Source of the DNA: Nevskia sp.
Lineage (GTDB): Bacteria; Pseudomonadota; Gammaproteobacteria; Nevskiales; Nevskiaceae
NCBI GenBank assembly: GCA_023229645.1
Contig: JALNYU010000010.1
Location: forward strand, 1-64,000
Direction of reading: 5' to 3'
Length of the DNA stretch: 64,000 bases
Numbering within the stretch: position 1 is the first letter of the stretch; each line of letters opens with the position of its first letter. Below are positions 25,588 through 35,093 of this stretch, in pieces. A program made the translations under genes and the position numbers. The notes under the pieces are model-generated. The model was not told the DNA's origin, searched no databases, and worked only from the letters and a program-made list of their open reading frames with translations.

Positions 25588-28212
25588 ATGAACAGTAACG
25601 AACTCCGCGCGCGCTTCCTGGAATATTTCCGCCGTCAGGGCCATACGATCGTGCCTTCGTCGCCGCTGGTGCCGGGCAACGATCCAACGCTGCTGTTTAC
25701 CAACGCCGGCATGGTCCAGTTCAAAGACGTGTTCACCGGCCAAGACAAGCGCCCGTATACCCGCGCGGCATCAAGCCAGCGCTGCGTTCGCGCCGGCGGC
25801 AAGCATAACGATCTCGAGAACGTCGGCTACACCGCCCGACATCACACGTTCTTCGAGATGCTCGGCAACTTCAGCTTCGGCGATTACTTCAAGCCGGACG
25901 CGATCCGCTTTGCCTGGGAGTTTATTACCTCGCCAGAATGGCTGGGCATCGATAAAAATCGCCTGCTGGTCACGGTTTATCAGACCGACGACGAGGCTTA
26001 CGACATCTGGCATCGGCAGATCGGTATCGCAGCGGATCGCATCGTCCGTATCGGCGACAACAAAGGCGCGCCGTACGCCTCCGATAATTTTTGGGCGATG
26101 GGCGACACCGGCCCCTGCGGCCCGTGTACCGAGATTTTTTACGATCACGATCCGGATGGCTCGAAAGGCATTTTCGGCGGCCCGCCTGGTTCGCCGGATG
26201 AAGATGGCGACCGCTGGATTGAGATCTGGAACGTTGTCTTCATGCAGTTCGAGCGCGCCAAAGACGGCACGATGACGAAGCTGCCGGCGCCGAGTGTCGA
26301 CACCGGCATGGGCCTAGAGCGCATCAGCGCGTTGATGCAGGGCACCAACGATAACTACCAGATCGATATCTTTCAGACCTTAATCGGCGCGATCGCCGAA
26401 TTGACCGCTACGAAAGCGTATTCAAGCCCGTCGCAGAAAGTGATCGCCGACCATATTCGGCCTACGGCGTTTTTGATCATCGATGGCGTGCTTCCTTCGA
26501 ATGAAGGTCGTGGCTACGTGCTGCGCCGGATCATGCGCCGCGCGATTCGCCACGGCTACAAGTTGGGCCTGAGCGAGCCGTTTTTCTACAAGCTGGTTGC
26601 ACCGCTGGCGGCGGCGATGGGCGACGCCTACCCGGAATTGCATCGGGAGCAGGCGCGCATCGAAAAAATCATTCGCCAGGAAGAAGAAAGCTTTGCCATC
26701 ACGCTCGGCAAAGGTATGAGTTTGCTGGATGAGGCGATCACGCAGCTTAAGGATGACGTCATCCCTGGCGCCGTCGTATTCAAGCTGTATGACACCTACG
26801 GTTTCCCATTCGATTTGACGGCAGACATCGCGCGCGAGCGCAATCTGAAACTCGACGAAGTGGGCTATGAACGCGAGATGGACGCACAGCGCACGCGCGC
26901 ACGCGCAGCGAGCAAGTTCACCGTCGGCGAAGGGCTGAAATACGAGGGTGCCGCAACTTTATTCCTGGGCTATGAGCACCTGAGCGCGGACGATGCGAAA
27001 GTGCTTGCACTGTTCCGCGGCAATGAGCCGGTTGCGCGTTTGGCGGCCGGCGATAGCGGCGCTGTGGTGCTCGACCGCACACCGTTCTACGCCGAAAGCG
27101 GCGGCCAAGCCGGCGACGCTGGCACCATCGCCGGCTTCCGTGTTGGCGATACCCAGAAGATTGCAGGCGGCGCGTTTGCGCACGCCGGTAGCTTGGAATC
27201 GGGCGCGTTGCAGGTGGGCGATGTTGTAACAGCCAGCGTGGCCGTGAGCCAGCGCCGCGCAACGATGCGCAACCATTCCGCGACGCATCTTTTGCACAAA
27301 GCGCTGCGTGATGTGCTCGGCGACCATGTGCAGCAAAAAGGCTCGTTGGTCGATGTCGATAAAACCCGTTTCGACTTCGCTCACGGCCAGCCGATGACTG
27401 CCGCTGAGTTGGCGGATGTCGAGCAGCGCGTTAACGCCGAAGTGCTGGCCAACGTCGCGACGCAGGCGCGAGTTCTGCCGATCGAAGAGGCGAAGAAGAC
27501 CGGCGCGATGATGCTGTTCGGCGAGAAATACGGCGATGAAGTGCGCGTGCTCGACATCGGCAGCTCGCGCGAGCTCTGCGGCGGCACCCACGTGGCGCGC
27601 ACTGGCGATATCGGATTGTTCAAAATCGTTGGCGAGAGTGGTGTTGCTGCTGGCGTGCGTCGTGTTGAAGCCATCACCGGCGACAACGCGCTAACTTGGG
27701 TCAACGAGCTGCAGGGGCGTCTGGCCGCCGCTGCCGGCTTGCTGCGCGCGGCACCGAATGATCTCGGCGCCAAGATTGCCGCCTTGCTGGATACGCAAAA
27801 GGCGCTGGAAAAAGAATTGGCCGGTCTGAAAGGCAAGCTTGCGGCAAACGCCGGCACCGAACTAGCGGCGCAGGCGCAGCTGATCGGTGCGGTGAAAGTA
27901 CTGGTGACGCGCGTTGACGGTGTCGATGGCAATGATCTCCGGACCTTGCTTGACGAGCTCAAGAACAAGCTTGGCTCGGGCATTGTGCTGCTCGCCGCGG
28001 CGACGGGCGAGAAAGTGAGCTTGATCGCCGGCGTTAGCGCCGATCTCACCGGCAAAGTTAAAGCCGGCGAGTTAGTCAACATCGCTGCCGTGCAAGTCGG
28101 CGGTAAAGGCGGCGGCCGGCCGGACATGGCGCAAGCCGGCGGCACCCAGCCGCAAAATCTGCCGGCCGCGTTGGCCGCGGCGGGCGCGTGGCTGCAGCAA
28201 AAACTGAACTGA
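25588..28212 (+). CDS. alaS: Alanyl-tRNA synthetase
   Basis: 874 residues from the ATG at 25588 (MNSNELRARFLEYFRRQGH), the family's normal start; an in-frame start at 25570 adds six unrelated residues. Class II motifs are clear (SSPLVPGNDPTLLFTNAGM, GMGLERI). The editing domain has HSATHLLHKALRDVLG and the zinc motif CGGTHVARTGDIG. The C-terminal C-Ala domain ends GGKGGGRPDMAQAGG, as usual. It charges tRNA-Ala and clears Ser- and Gly-mischarged tRNA. Confidence 0.97.
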   Translation: MNSNELRARFLEYFRRQGHTIVPSSPLVPGNDPTLLFTNAGMVQFKDVFTGQDKRPYTRAASSQRCVRAGGKHNDLENVGYTARHHTFFEMLGNFSFGDYFKPDAIRFAWEFITSPEWLGIDKNRLLVTVYQTDDEAYDIWHRQIGIAADRIVRIGDNKGAPYASDNFWAMGDTGPCGPCTEIFYDHDPDGSKGIFGGPPGSPDEDGDRWIEIWNVVFMQFERAKDGTMTKLPAPSVDTGMGLERISALMQGTNDNYQIDIFQTLIGAIAELTATKAYSSPSQKVIADHIRPTAFLIIDGVLPSNEGRGYVLRRIMRRAIRHGYKLGLSEPFFYKLVAPLAAAMGDAYPELHREQARIEKIIRQEEESFAITLGKGMSLLDEAITQLKDDVIPGAVVFKLYDTYGFPFDLTADIARERNLKLDEVGYEREMDAQRTRARAASKFTVGEGLKYEGAATLFLGYEHLSADDAKVLALFRGNEPVARLAAGDSGAVVLDRTPFYAESGGQAGDAGTIAGFRVGDTQKIAGGAFAHAGSLESGALQVGDVVTASVAVSQRRATMRNHSATHLLHKALRDVLGDHVQQKGSLVDVDKTRFDFAHGQPMTAAELADVEQRVNAEVLANVATQARVLPIEEAKKTGAMMLFGEKYGDEVRVLDIGSSRELCGGTHVARTGDIGLFKIVGESGVAAGVRRVEAITGDNALTWVNELQGRLAAAAGLLRAAPNDLGAKIAALLDTQKALEKELAGLKGKLAANAGTELAAQAQLIGAVKVLVTRVDGVDGNDLRTLLDELKNKLGSGIVLLAAATGEKVSLIAGVSADLTGKVKAGELVNIAAVQVGGKGGGRPDMAQAGGTQPQNLPAALAAAGAWLQQKLN

Positions 28213-28226
28213 GCAAAGAGTCTGAC

Positions 28227-29462
28227 ATGGCATTACTGGTACAGAAGTACGGCGGCACGTCGATGGGCTCGGTCGAGCGGATCGAGCACGTTGCCAGCAA
28301 GGTCAAGGCGGCCGTCGATCGCGGCCATCAGATCGTCGTTGTAGTGTCGGCGATGTCCGGCGAAACCGACCGTTTGATCAAGCTGGCGAAAGGCATTAAT
28401 CCGCGGCCACCGTCGCGCGAGCTGGATCAAATGATCGCGACCGGCGAGCAGGTAACAATCTCGCTACTGGCGATGGCACTGGAGAAAATCGGCGTGCCGG
28501 CGCGCTCGTATACCGGCGCCCAAGTCGCGATTCGCACCGATAAAGCCTACAACAAGGCGCGCATTCAACAAATCGAAACCGAGCGCCTGCTCGCCGATTG
28601 CAAGGCCGGCATCGTGCCGGTTGTTGCGGGTTTCCAAGGCATTGACGACGACGGCAACATCACCACGCTCGGCCGCGGCGGCTCAGATACCACAGGTGTT
28701 GCGTTGGCGGCGGCCCTGAAAGCCGACGAATGCCAGATCTACACCGATGTCGACGGCGTTTACACCACCGACCCACGCGTTGAGCCGAAGGCGCGGCGTT
28801 TGGACCGCATCACATTCGAGGAAATGCTCGAATTGGCCAGCCTCGGCTCGAAGGTATTGCAAATTCGCTCGGTGGAATTCGCCGGCAAGTACAAGGTTCC
28901 GCTGCGGGTGTTATCGACGTTTGTCGAAGGTCCCGGCACGCTGATTACGCTCGATGAAAAGCCCTCGGAGGGGACGATGGAAGAACCACTAATTTCCGGT
29001 ATCGCATTCAGCCGCGACGAAGCGCAGCTGACCGTTGCCGGCGTACCGGATCGGCCCGGCATTGCGGCGGCGATCTTAGGCCCGATCGGCGACGCCAATA
29101 TCGAAGTCGACATGATCGTGCAAAACGTTGGCGCCGATGGCACGACTGACTTCACGTTCACGGTAAGCCGCGGCGAATACGAACGTGCGACCGATGTAGC
29201 GAAGAAGGTAGTCGAAGAACTGAACGCCAAGGGCGTGCGGACGGCGTTGGATATCTGCAAGGTATCGCTGGTCGGCGTTGGCATGCGCTCGCACGCCGGT
29301 ATCGCCGCCAAGATGTTTAAGACGCTGGCGAGCGAGGGGATCAACATCCGGATGATCTCAACCTCGGAGATCAAGATTTCGGTTGTCGTCGAAGATAAGT
29401 ATTTGGAGCTGGCCGTGCGCGCGCTTCACAAGGCGTTTGACCTCGCGGCGCCATCGACATAA
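28227..29462 (+). CDS. lysC: Aspartate kinase
   Basis: 411 residues from the ATG at 28227 (MALLVQKYGGTSMGS), 14 bases after alaS. It phosphorylates aspartate, the first step to lysine, threonine, methionine and diaminopimelate. The kinase domain has KYGGTS, TLGRGGSDTTGVALAAAL and TDVDGVYTTDPR. Two ACT domains follow (about 265-340 and 345-411) with the regulatory stretches ISGIAFSRDEAQLTV and RSHAGIAAKMFKTLASEGINI. The length is that of a monofunctional, feedback-controlled enzyme. Confidence 0.96.
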   Translation: MALLVQKYGGTSMGSVERIEHVASKVKAAVDRGHQIVVVVSAMSGETDRLIKLAKGINPRPPSRELDQMIATGEQVTISLLAMALEKIGVPARSYTGAQVAIRTDKAYNKARIQQIETERLLADCKAGIVPVVAGFQGIDDDGNITTLGRGGSDTTGVALAAALKADECQIYTDVDGVYTTDPRVEPKARRLDRITFEEMLELASLGSKVLQIRSVEFAGKYKVPLRVLSTFVEGPGTLITLDEKPSEGTMEEPLISGIAFSRDEAQLTVAGVPDRPGIAAAILGPIGDANIEVDMIVQNVGADGTTDFTFTVSRGEYERATDVAKKVVEELNAKGVRTALDICKVSLVGVGMRSHAGIAAKMFKTLASEGINIRMISTSEIKISVVVEDKYLELAVRALHKAFDLAAPST

Positions 29463-29631
29463 CTTTATCTGGCACGCTCAATCATCTATCTAGTTACAAG
29501 CTTAGATTCTGCTTAAAAGCTATGGTTTTTCAGGGTTTATCGCACCCTTTCGTCGGATAAGTTCTCATTAGTTGATATTTCTCTTCATCTCGGGACTTGG
29601 GCGCTATATGATGTTCCTAAGCAAACTGCAA

Positions 29632-29657
29632 TGGCGCCACATTGAAGCAAGGCGCCA
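29632..29657 (+). other. Hairpin in the csrA leader
   Basis: TGGCGCC (29632-29638) and GGCGCCA (29651-29657) form a 7-bp stem around a 12-base loop, about 40 bases before the csrA start codon. Whether it affects csrA translation is not known. Confidence 0.35.
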
Positions 29658-29696
29658 ACGCAAACGGAATTCACTTTAGGTCCCCGGAGAACTGCA

Positions 29697-29906
29697 ATGC
29701 TCATTCTGACACGGCGAGTCGGCGAAACACTGGTCATCGGTGATGACGTAACGGTCACCGTACTCGGTATTAAGGGAAACCAAGTTCGTATTGGCGTTAA
29801 GGCGCCGAAGACGGTTACAGTACATCGCGAAGAAATCTTCGAACGCATCCGCCAGGAACGCGCAGAAGAGAAGACGGACACGCAGATTGCGGCCGAAGCA
29901 GAATAA
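29697..29906 (+). CDS. csrA: Carbon storage regulator CsrA
   Basis: The 69-residue RNA-binding protein represses or stabilises mRNAs at GGA motifs. MLILTRRVGETLVIGDDVTVTVLG is the invariant N-terminus, and the VHREEIFERIR helix follows; Leu4 and Arg44-region residues for RNA binding are present. A good ribosome-binding site (GGAGA, 29686-29690) precedes the ATG and itself contains a GGA, which would allow autoregulation as known in other bacteria. It lies between lysC and tRNA-Ser. Confidence 0.97.
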   Translation: MLILTRRVGETLVIGDDVTVTVLGIKGNQVRIGVKAPKTVTVHREEIFERIRQERAEEKTDTQIAAEAE

Positions 29907-29929
29907 GTTACAAATTCGATAAAAAAGAC

Positions 29930-29958
29930 TTTACCAGGGTGGCAATCCTGGCTATAAT
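29930..29958 (+). promoter_or_regulatory. Promoter of the tRNA-Ser / tRNA-Arg unit
   Basis: TTTACC (29930-29935), a 17-base spacer and a perfect TATAAT (29953-29958) lie 37 bases before the mature tRNA-Ser. Confidence 0.75.
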
Positions 29959-29995
29959 AGCCGGGATTTATCGCTGCTTTATCTCTCTGCGAAAA

Positions 29996-30089
29996 GGAGA
30001 GATGGCCGAGTGGACGAAGGCGCTCCCCTGCTAAGGGAGTATAGGGCTTTAAAACCTTATCGAGGGTTCGAATCCCTCTCTCTCCGCCA
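29996..30089 (+). tRNA. tRNA-Ser (GCT)
   Basis: 94 bases with the long variable arm expected of tRNA-Ser and encoded CCA. The acceptor stem GGAGAGA pairs with TCTCTCC, the anticodon loop is CTGCTAA (anticodon GCT), and the T-arm contains GTTCGAA. Confidence 0.96.
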
Positions 30090-30116
30090 TGACGCAGGGA
30101 CAGAAAGACGGTAAAT

Positions 30117-30193
30117 GCGCCCGTAGCTCAGCTGGATAGAGCACTTGGCTACGAACTAAGGGGTCGGAGGTTCGAATCCTTCCGGGCGCACCA
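30117..30193 (+). tRNA. tRNA-Arg (ACG)
   Basis: 77 bases with encoded CCA. The acceptor stem GCGCCCG pairs with CGGGCGC, the anticodon loop is CTACGAA (anticodon ACG, read as ICG), and the T-arm contains GTTCGAA. It completes the csrA-tRNA-Ser-tRNA-Arg order. Confidence 0.96.
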
Positions 30194-30205
30194 TTGGAAA
30201 ACGGT

Positions 30206-30236
30206 AACCCACCGGCAGAAATGCCGGTGGGTTTTT
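30206..30236 (+). terminator. Intrinsic terminator after tRNA-Arg
   Basis: A 12-bp stem AACCCACCGGCA / TGCCGGTGGGTT with a GAAA tetraloop is followed by TTTCG. It is a very strong terminator. Confidence 0.92.
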
Positions 30237-31533
30237 CGTTTTATGGCGTCCAAGATAAAAACCAATACGATAAGCCAGCCCGCGACGGCGATTGCGCCGA
30301 CGAGCCGGGGAATTCTTAATATTTACCTATTTAACTGTAGGTTAATTGAAATAATACCTTCAGAATATGACTTATGCTTCACGTCATCATGTAAGGGCTA
30401 TTTCGCGCTGTTGCTGGTATATATCAACACTGGATCTGTAATTAAGTTTCAAAAAAACAAATAAACTCAGGAGAGTGCTTTTTGTTTTCCTAATTTCACA
30501 TAAAATTCATATTGTTATGTGAAATTTTTTTATCCAGAAGCGCATGCAAAAGTCACGCGAAGATACCCTATACAGGATATCCCATTCGCCAGTTTCCGCT
30601 GCTTTGCGGCGATTTCGGATCGGTTTCTTCCCTAAGAACAGGGAGCAATCCTTATGCCAAGCGCCGATGGAGCAATTCGGGTGTGATTGCCCGGAACTGT
30701 GCGGTTATCCCGGATCAGCGGGACGAAGTGCGTCAATAACCCGATGCTCGCTTTGTCCATATGACGTTGGTTTGACGAGCAAAATCGCTGCCGCGTTTAA
30801 TACTATTGCGGCATTCAGTCTTGTGGCCCTGTGATGCACTGGGTATTTTCGGGTTGAGCAGAACCACTCTGCGTCATGCGCAGATGCGCCGCAATCTGCT
30901 ATCAATGCTAGTGCGGCCGCATTTCGAACGTCGCCAAACGCATATTTGTAGCGAAGGCTTCGCCGCGTGTGAGTCAGCACCAGAGGTATCGATTCAGAAA
31001 CGGTTCGATCTGGCGGTGGTGAGAACAGACCTCAATCCTATCGGCGTTTGCACAGGTCTTTAGCTGCCCCAGAGAATGCTGGGGCGTGGCATCCAGGACC
31101 CGTTAGCAGGGTTGCGATTGCTGCGACGGCGGCCGTGAACCGCGCGTGCAACTGACGAGAAAGACGCAGGCAATGTCGGTCCCCTTGGTGCGACGGCCGG
31201 GGCCGCATTGGCGGTTCACGACCCTGTCCTGAAGGGGTATGGCCCCAAGTCCGCCCACTTCGTTGCAAACCTTGGTCTTGGAGTCGCCAAAGCCGGCGGC
31301 TCGCCTAGCGGATTTTTGACCGATAACGCAGCCATCGCATACGTGCTAGTAGGCGCCTAAGGCAATGGGGCGTCCGTGGTGTCGTGTAAGCGTGCTAGCA
31401 CGCGCTGCGTCCGCGAATCACGAAGTTCTGGCGCTTGAGTGTGACCGTGGCGCCAGTTGCAGCCAAGCCTGGGCACAAGCGGCTACAGCGTCAGCACTGC
31501 TGTAGCCGCCGCTTCTGTAGTTTTTAGATCAAA
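30237..31533. other. 1.3 kb stretch without a convincing gene
   Basis: The first 300 bases are clearly more AT-rich than the surroundings. A long palindrome (AATTTCACATAA at 30492 and TTATGTGAAATT at 30515, followed by a T-run) could be a terminator or an operator. Open stretches exist, e.g. a start-less plus-strand one from about 31121 to 31362 ending SGFLTDNAAIAYVLVGA, but none has a ribosome-binding site or a recognisable family. It looks like decayed accessory DNA downstream of a tRNA. Confidence 0.5.
30492..30532 (+). terminator. AT-rich hairpin with T-run
   Basis: A perfect 12-bp inverted repeat (AATTTCACATAA / TTATGTGAAATT) around an 11-base loop is followed by TTTTTTAT. It could be an intrinsic terminator of a lost gene, or an operator-like palindrome. 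Confidence 0.45.
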
Positions 31534-33198
31534 TCAAGCGAGCTTCTTGTGCCGTGTCCGGCGGTTGACGCCCGGCTCGCTGCCGGTGCGGCGGCGGAAA
31601 TCGTCTTCGTACTCGCGGTAGTTGCCTTCGAGGAACACCACTTCGCCGCTGTCTTCGAACGCGAGGATGTGCGTCGCAACGCGATCCAAGAACCAGCGAT
31701 CATGTGAGATCACGAGCGCACAGCCGGCGAAGTCGAGTAGTGCCTCTTCTAGCGCGCGCAGCGTTTCCACATCGAGATCGTTAGTCGGTTCGTCGAGCAA
31801 TAACACGTTGCCGCCAGTGAGCAGCATCTTCGCCAGATGCACGCGATTGCGTTCGCCGCCAGAGAGATCTTTCAGGCGTTTGCCTTGCGATTCACCCTTG
31901 AAATTGAAACGCCCGATATAGGCGCGCGACGGCATTTCAAACGAGCCAGCACGGATGATGTCCTGACCTTGGCTGATTTCCTCGAAGACGGTTTTGTCGC
32001 CGTCGAGTTTGTCGCGGCTTTGGTCGACGTACGCGAACTTCACGGTGTCACCAATTCGGATCGAACCGGCATCCGGCTGTTCCTGGCCGAGTAGCAGGCG
32101 GAACAGTGTCGTTTTACCGCGACCGTTGGCGCCGACGATACCGACGATGGCACCGCGCGGTACGGCGAAGTTCAGACCCTGGTAGAGCATACGATCGCCG
32201 TATTTTTTGGCGACATCGCTAACTTCGATAACCAAGTCGCCGAGACGCGGGCCGGGCGGGATATACAGTTCGCGCGTTTCGGCGCGCTGCTGATATTCCT
32301 GCGACGCTAACTCTTCGTAGGCCTTAACGCGCGCCTTACTTTTCGACTGCCGCCCTTTGGGATTTTTGCGCACCCACTCCAGCTCTTCGGCCAATGCTTT
32401 CTGATGTGCAGACTCGGTTTTCTCTTCTTGGCGTAGGCGCTTCTCTTTCTGCTCCAGCCAGGTTGAGTAATTGCCCTGCCAAGGAATGCCGTGGCCGCGG
32501 TCGAGTTCAAGGATCCAGCCGGCAACGTTGTCGAGGAAGTAGCGATCATGGGTGACCGCGATGATCGTGCCGGGGAAATCCTTCAAAAACTTCTCTAGCC
32601 ACGCGACCGATTCGGCGTCGAGATGGTTAGTCGGCTCGTCGAGCAGAATCATGTCAGGCTTCGACAGCAGCAACCGGCACAGCGCAACGCGGCGCCGCTC
32701 GCCGCCAGAAAGCTTGGTGACGTCAGCATCCCAAGGCGGCAGATTGAGCGCTTCCGCCGCTTTGTCGAGAATGACTTCGAGATTGTGGCCGTCCATTGCG
32801 GCGAGCTTGCCTTCCAGCTCTTGCTGCTTGGCGCTGAGCTTGTCGAAGTCAGCATTTTCGTCGGCATACGCGGCGTAGACGGCGTCGAGCTGGGCTTGCA
32901 CATCCTTGATTTCGGATAGCGCCTCTTCGACGTTTTCGCGCACGTTTTTCTTCGGGTCGAGTTGCGGCTCCTGCGGCAAATAACCGACTTTCAGGCCGGG
33001 CTGCGGCCGTGCTTCGCCGTGAAACTCTTTATCGACGCCGGCCATGATTTTCAGCAGCGTTGATTTACCCGCGCCGTTGTAGCCCAGCACGCCGATCTTG
33101 GCGCCCGGGAAAAAGCTCAGCGAAATATCGCGCAGAATTTCCCGCTTGGGCGGAACGGTCTTGCCGACCCGGTTCATCGTGTAAACGTATTGGCTCAT
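31534..33198 (-). CDS. ettA: ABC-F protein EttA (energy-dependent translational throttle)
   Basis: 554 residues with two ABC ATPase domains and no membrane part. EttA binds the ribosomal E site and gates entry into elongation according to the ATP/ADP ratio. Walker A motifs are GYNGAGKST and GANGRGKTT, signature motifs LSGGERRRVALCRLLL and LSGGERNRVHLAKMLL, and Walker B ILLDEPTNHLDAES and LLLDEPTNDLDVET. The start MSQYVYTMNRVGKTVPPKREIL is typical of EttA, and the length matches E. coli EttA (555). Confidence 0.95.
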   Translation of the reverse strand: MSQYVYTMNRVGKTVPPKREILRDISLSFFPGAKIGVLGYNGAGKSTLLKIMAGVDKEFHGEARPQPGLKVGYLPQEPQLDPKKNVRENVEEALSEIKDVQAQLDAVYAAYADENADFDKLSAKQQELEGKLAAMDGHNLEVILDKAAEALNLPPWDADVTKLSGGERRRVALCRLLLSKPDMILLDEPTNHLDAESVAWLEKFLKDFPGTIIAVTHDRYFLDNVAGWILELDRGHGIPWQGNYSTWLEQKEKRLRQEEKTESAHQKALAEELEWVRKNPKGRQSKSKARVKAYEELASQEYQQRAETRELYIPPGPRLGDLVIEVSDVAKKYGDRMLYQGLNFAVPRGAIVGIVGANGRGKTTLFRLLLGQEQPDAGSIRIGDTVKFAYVDQSRDKLDGDKTVFEEISQGQDIIRAGSFEMPSRAYIGRFNFKGESQGKRLKDLSGGERNRVHLAKMLLTGGNVLLLDEPTNDLDVETLRALEEALLDFAGCALVISHDRWFLDRVATHILAFEDSGEVVFLEGNYREYEDDFRRRTGSEPGVNRRTRHKKLA

Positions 33199-33302
33199 GG
33201 GCTCGATGCGGCTGCGTGGTTATGACGGGGCGCGATTATCGGCGACTCATGGCGGCGCTGTCATGCGCGCGGCTGTTACGAGGCGAGGGCTTATAATCGC
33301 GC

Positions 33303-33800
33303 ATGAGATCGTTTCGGCCCTTGTTGCCGCTGTTATTCGCCGCCATTACGCTGCCGTCAGCGGCTGCGGTTTATCGCTGCGACCATAACGGCAAGCCGGT
33401 TTACACCGACAAACCCTGCAACAATGGTGCCGAGCCGACGCCGTTGCCCGCGCTAACGACGATCGCCCCTGAGTCGCACGCAGCCAAATTGTCCGACCAG
33501 TACGACGCCGACGTTGCGCGGCGGCATAAGGCGCGCGACAAAGCCGACGCTGAATGGCTGCAACAACGCCAGCGTTCAGAGACACAGGCGGCATTGATCC
33601 GCAAGGCCTTGATCGACGGTAACGTCGTCAAAGGCATGACGCCGGATCAAGTGCAGCAGGTGCTGAATTTGCCGGCACGCGTTGAGGACCCAGGCGGCGC
33701 GCACGAGCGCTGGACCTACCAAAATGGCCGCACCCGGCGGACGATCACGTTCAGTAACGGCGTGGTCAGCGCGGATAGCAGCCGTACTTCCAGGAAATAA
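33303..33800 (+). CDS. DUF4124 domain-containing exported protein
   Basis: A 165-residue protein with a signal peptide (MRSFRPLLPLLFAAITLPSA, cleavage near AAA-VY). The mature protein starts with the DUF4124 signature VYRCDHNGKPVYTDKPC (about residues 23-39). A charged helical middle follows, then a segment GNVVKGMTPDQVQQVLNLPARV that resembles the SmpA/BamE-type GMTxxQVxxxLGxP fold. Probably periplasmic; role unknown. It ends 2 bases before the start of the ilvA-like gene. Confidence 0.8.
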   Translation: MRSFRPLLPLLFAAITLPSAAAVYRCDHNGKPVYTDKPCNNGAEPTPLPALTTIAPESHAAKLSDQYDADVARRHKARDKADAEWLQQRQRSETQAALIRKALIDGNVVKGMTPDQVQQVLNLPARVEDPGGAHERWTYQNGRTRRTITFSNGVVSADSSRTSRK

Positions 33801-33802
33801 CA

Positions 33803-35047
33803 TTGAATCAGACGCTTGCTATCAGTGCGGACGATGTCCGCGATGCTGCCCGTGTTATCGAAGGCCAAGTGCTCCGTACGCCGTGCACGCCGTCCAAGGT
33901 GCTGTCCCAACTCACCGGCGCCGAGGTTTGGCTGAAGTTCGAGAACTTCCAGTTCACAGCGGCGTTTAAGGAGCGCGGCGCAGTTAATAAGTTGGTGCGC
34001 CTCAGCGAGGCCGAGCGCCGGGCTGGGGTTGCGGCGATGTCGGCAGGCAACCACGCGCAGGCGGTTGCGCATCACGCGACGCGCCTCGGCATCAAAAGCG
34101 TCATTGTGATGCCGACTAATACGCCGTTTACCAAAGTCAAGAACACCCGCGCCCTGGGTGGCGAAGTGATTCTGCACGGCGATACGCTGGCCGATTCGTT
34201 CGAATTCATGCAGCGCGAGTTGGTGGAAGGCCAGGGCATGACCTTGGTGCATCCGTACGACGATAAATACGTGATGGCCGGGCAGGGCACCATCGCGTTA
34301 GAGATGCTGGCCGAAGTGCCGCAGCTCGATACGCTGGTGATTCCAATCGGCGGTGGCGGCTTGTTCTCCGGCAATGCCGTGGTTGCGCACGACATCAACC
34401 CGAAGCTGCGCATCGTCGGTGTCGAGTCGGCCGGCTATTGCTCGGCGTTCGCCGCGCTGCAGAACGACCCTGCGCTGGTGCGTGGCGGCCCGACAATTGC
34501 CGAAGGTATCGCCGTAAAAGGCATTGGCAAGCTGACGCTACCGATCATCGCCGCCCACGCCGAAGAATTACTGCGGGTCGATGAGCCGGCGATTGAGCGC
34601 GCAGTCGGCTTGCTCGCGAATGTTGAAAAGGTGGTGTCGGAAGGCGCTGGCGCCACCGGCTTGGCTGCTTTGCTATCGGACCCGGCAAAGTTCGCCGGCC
34701 GCAAAGTCGGCCTGATGATTTGCGGCGGCAATATCGACCCGCGCTTGCTGGCGTCGGTGTTGTTGCGGCAGTTGGTGCACGAATCGCGTTTGGTCAGTTT
34801 GTCGATCGAAATTGAAGACAGCCCCGGCTTTTTGGCGCGGGTTGCCGGTAGCGTCGGAACCTCTGGCGGCAACATCGTGCAAGTGCATCACGAGCGTTTA
34901 TCGGCCGGCCGGCACGCGAAAAGCGCGACGCTGGAAATGTTGATCGAAGCGCAAGACGAAACCCACGCCCATCAAATTATCGCGGATCTGCAATCAGCTG
35001 GTTATATCGTAAGAAGGGTCCAAGGCGGTTACGGTGAGTTCGAGTAA
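33803..35047 (+). CDS. ilvA: Threonine ammonia-lyase with C-terminal ACT domain
   Basis: The 414-residue PLP enzyme deaminates threonine to 2-oxobutanoate, feeding isoleucine synthesis. The PLP lysine is in FTAAFKERGA (about residue 57), the phosphate-binding Gly-rich loop is IGGGGLFSGNA, and the helix after AMSAGNHAQAVA is typical. A single ACT domain (about 335-410) starts at LVSLSIEIEDSPGFLARV. The start is TTG at 33803; I see no better ATG. The single ACT domain and length of ~400 resemble the short form rather than E. coli IlvA (514, two ACT repeats). Confidence 0.92.
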   Translation: MNQTLAISADDVRDAARVIEGQVLRTPCTPSKVLSQLTGAEVWLKFENFQFTAAFKERGAVNKLVRLSEAERRAGVAAMSAGNHAQAVAHHATRLGIKSVIVMPTNTPFTKVKNTRALGGEVILHGDTLADSFEFMQRELVEGQGMTLVHPYDDKYVMAGQGTIALEMLAEVPQLDTLVIPIGGGGLFSGNAVVAHDINPKLRIVGVESAGYCSAFAALQNDPALVRGGPTIAEGIAVKGIGKLTLPIIAAHAEELLRVDEPAIERAVGLLANVEKVVSEGAGATGLAALLSDPAKFAGRKVGLMICGGNIDPRLLASVLLRQLVHESRLVSLSIEIEDSPGFLARVAGSVGTSGGNIVQVHHERLSAGRHAKSATLEMLIEAQDETHAHQIIADLQSAGYIVRRVQGGYGEFE

Positions 35048-35093
35048 GATTCGCCACCGCTTTACGCCTCATTCACCTTAAGGAGAGACCCGA

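Noticed and set aside
30243..30464. A 73-codon frame after the tRNA-Arg terminator
   Set aside because: It starts within the terminator flank, has no ribosome-binding site and no recognisable similarity.
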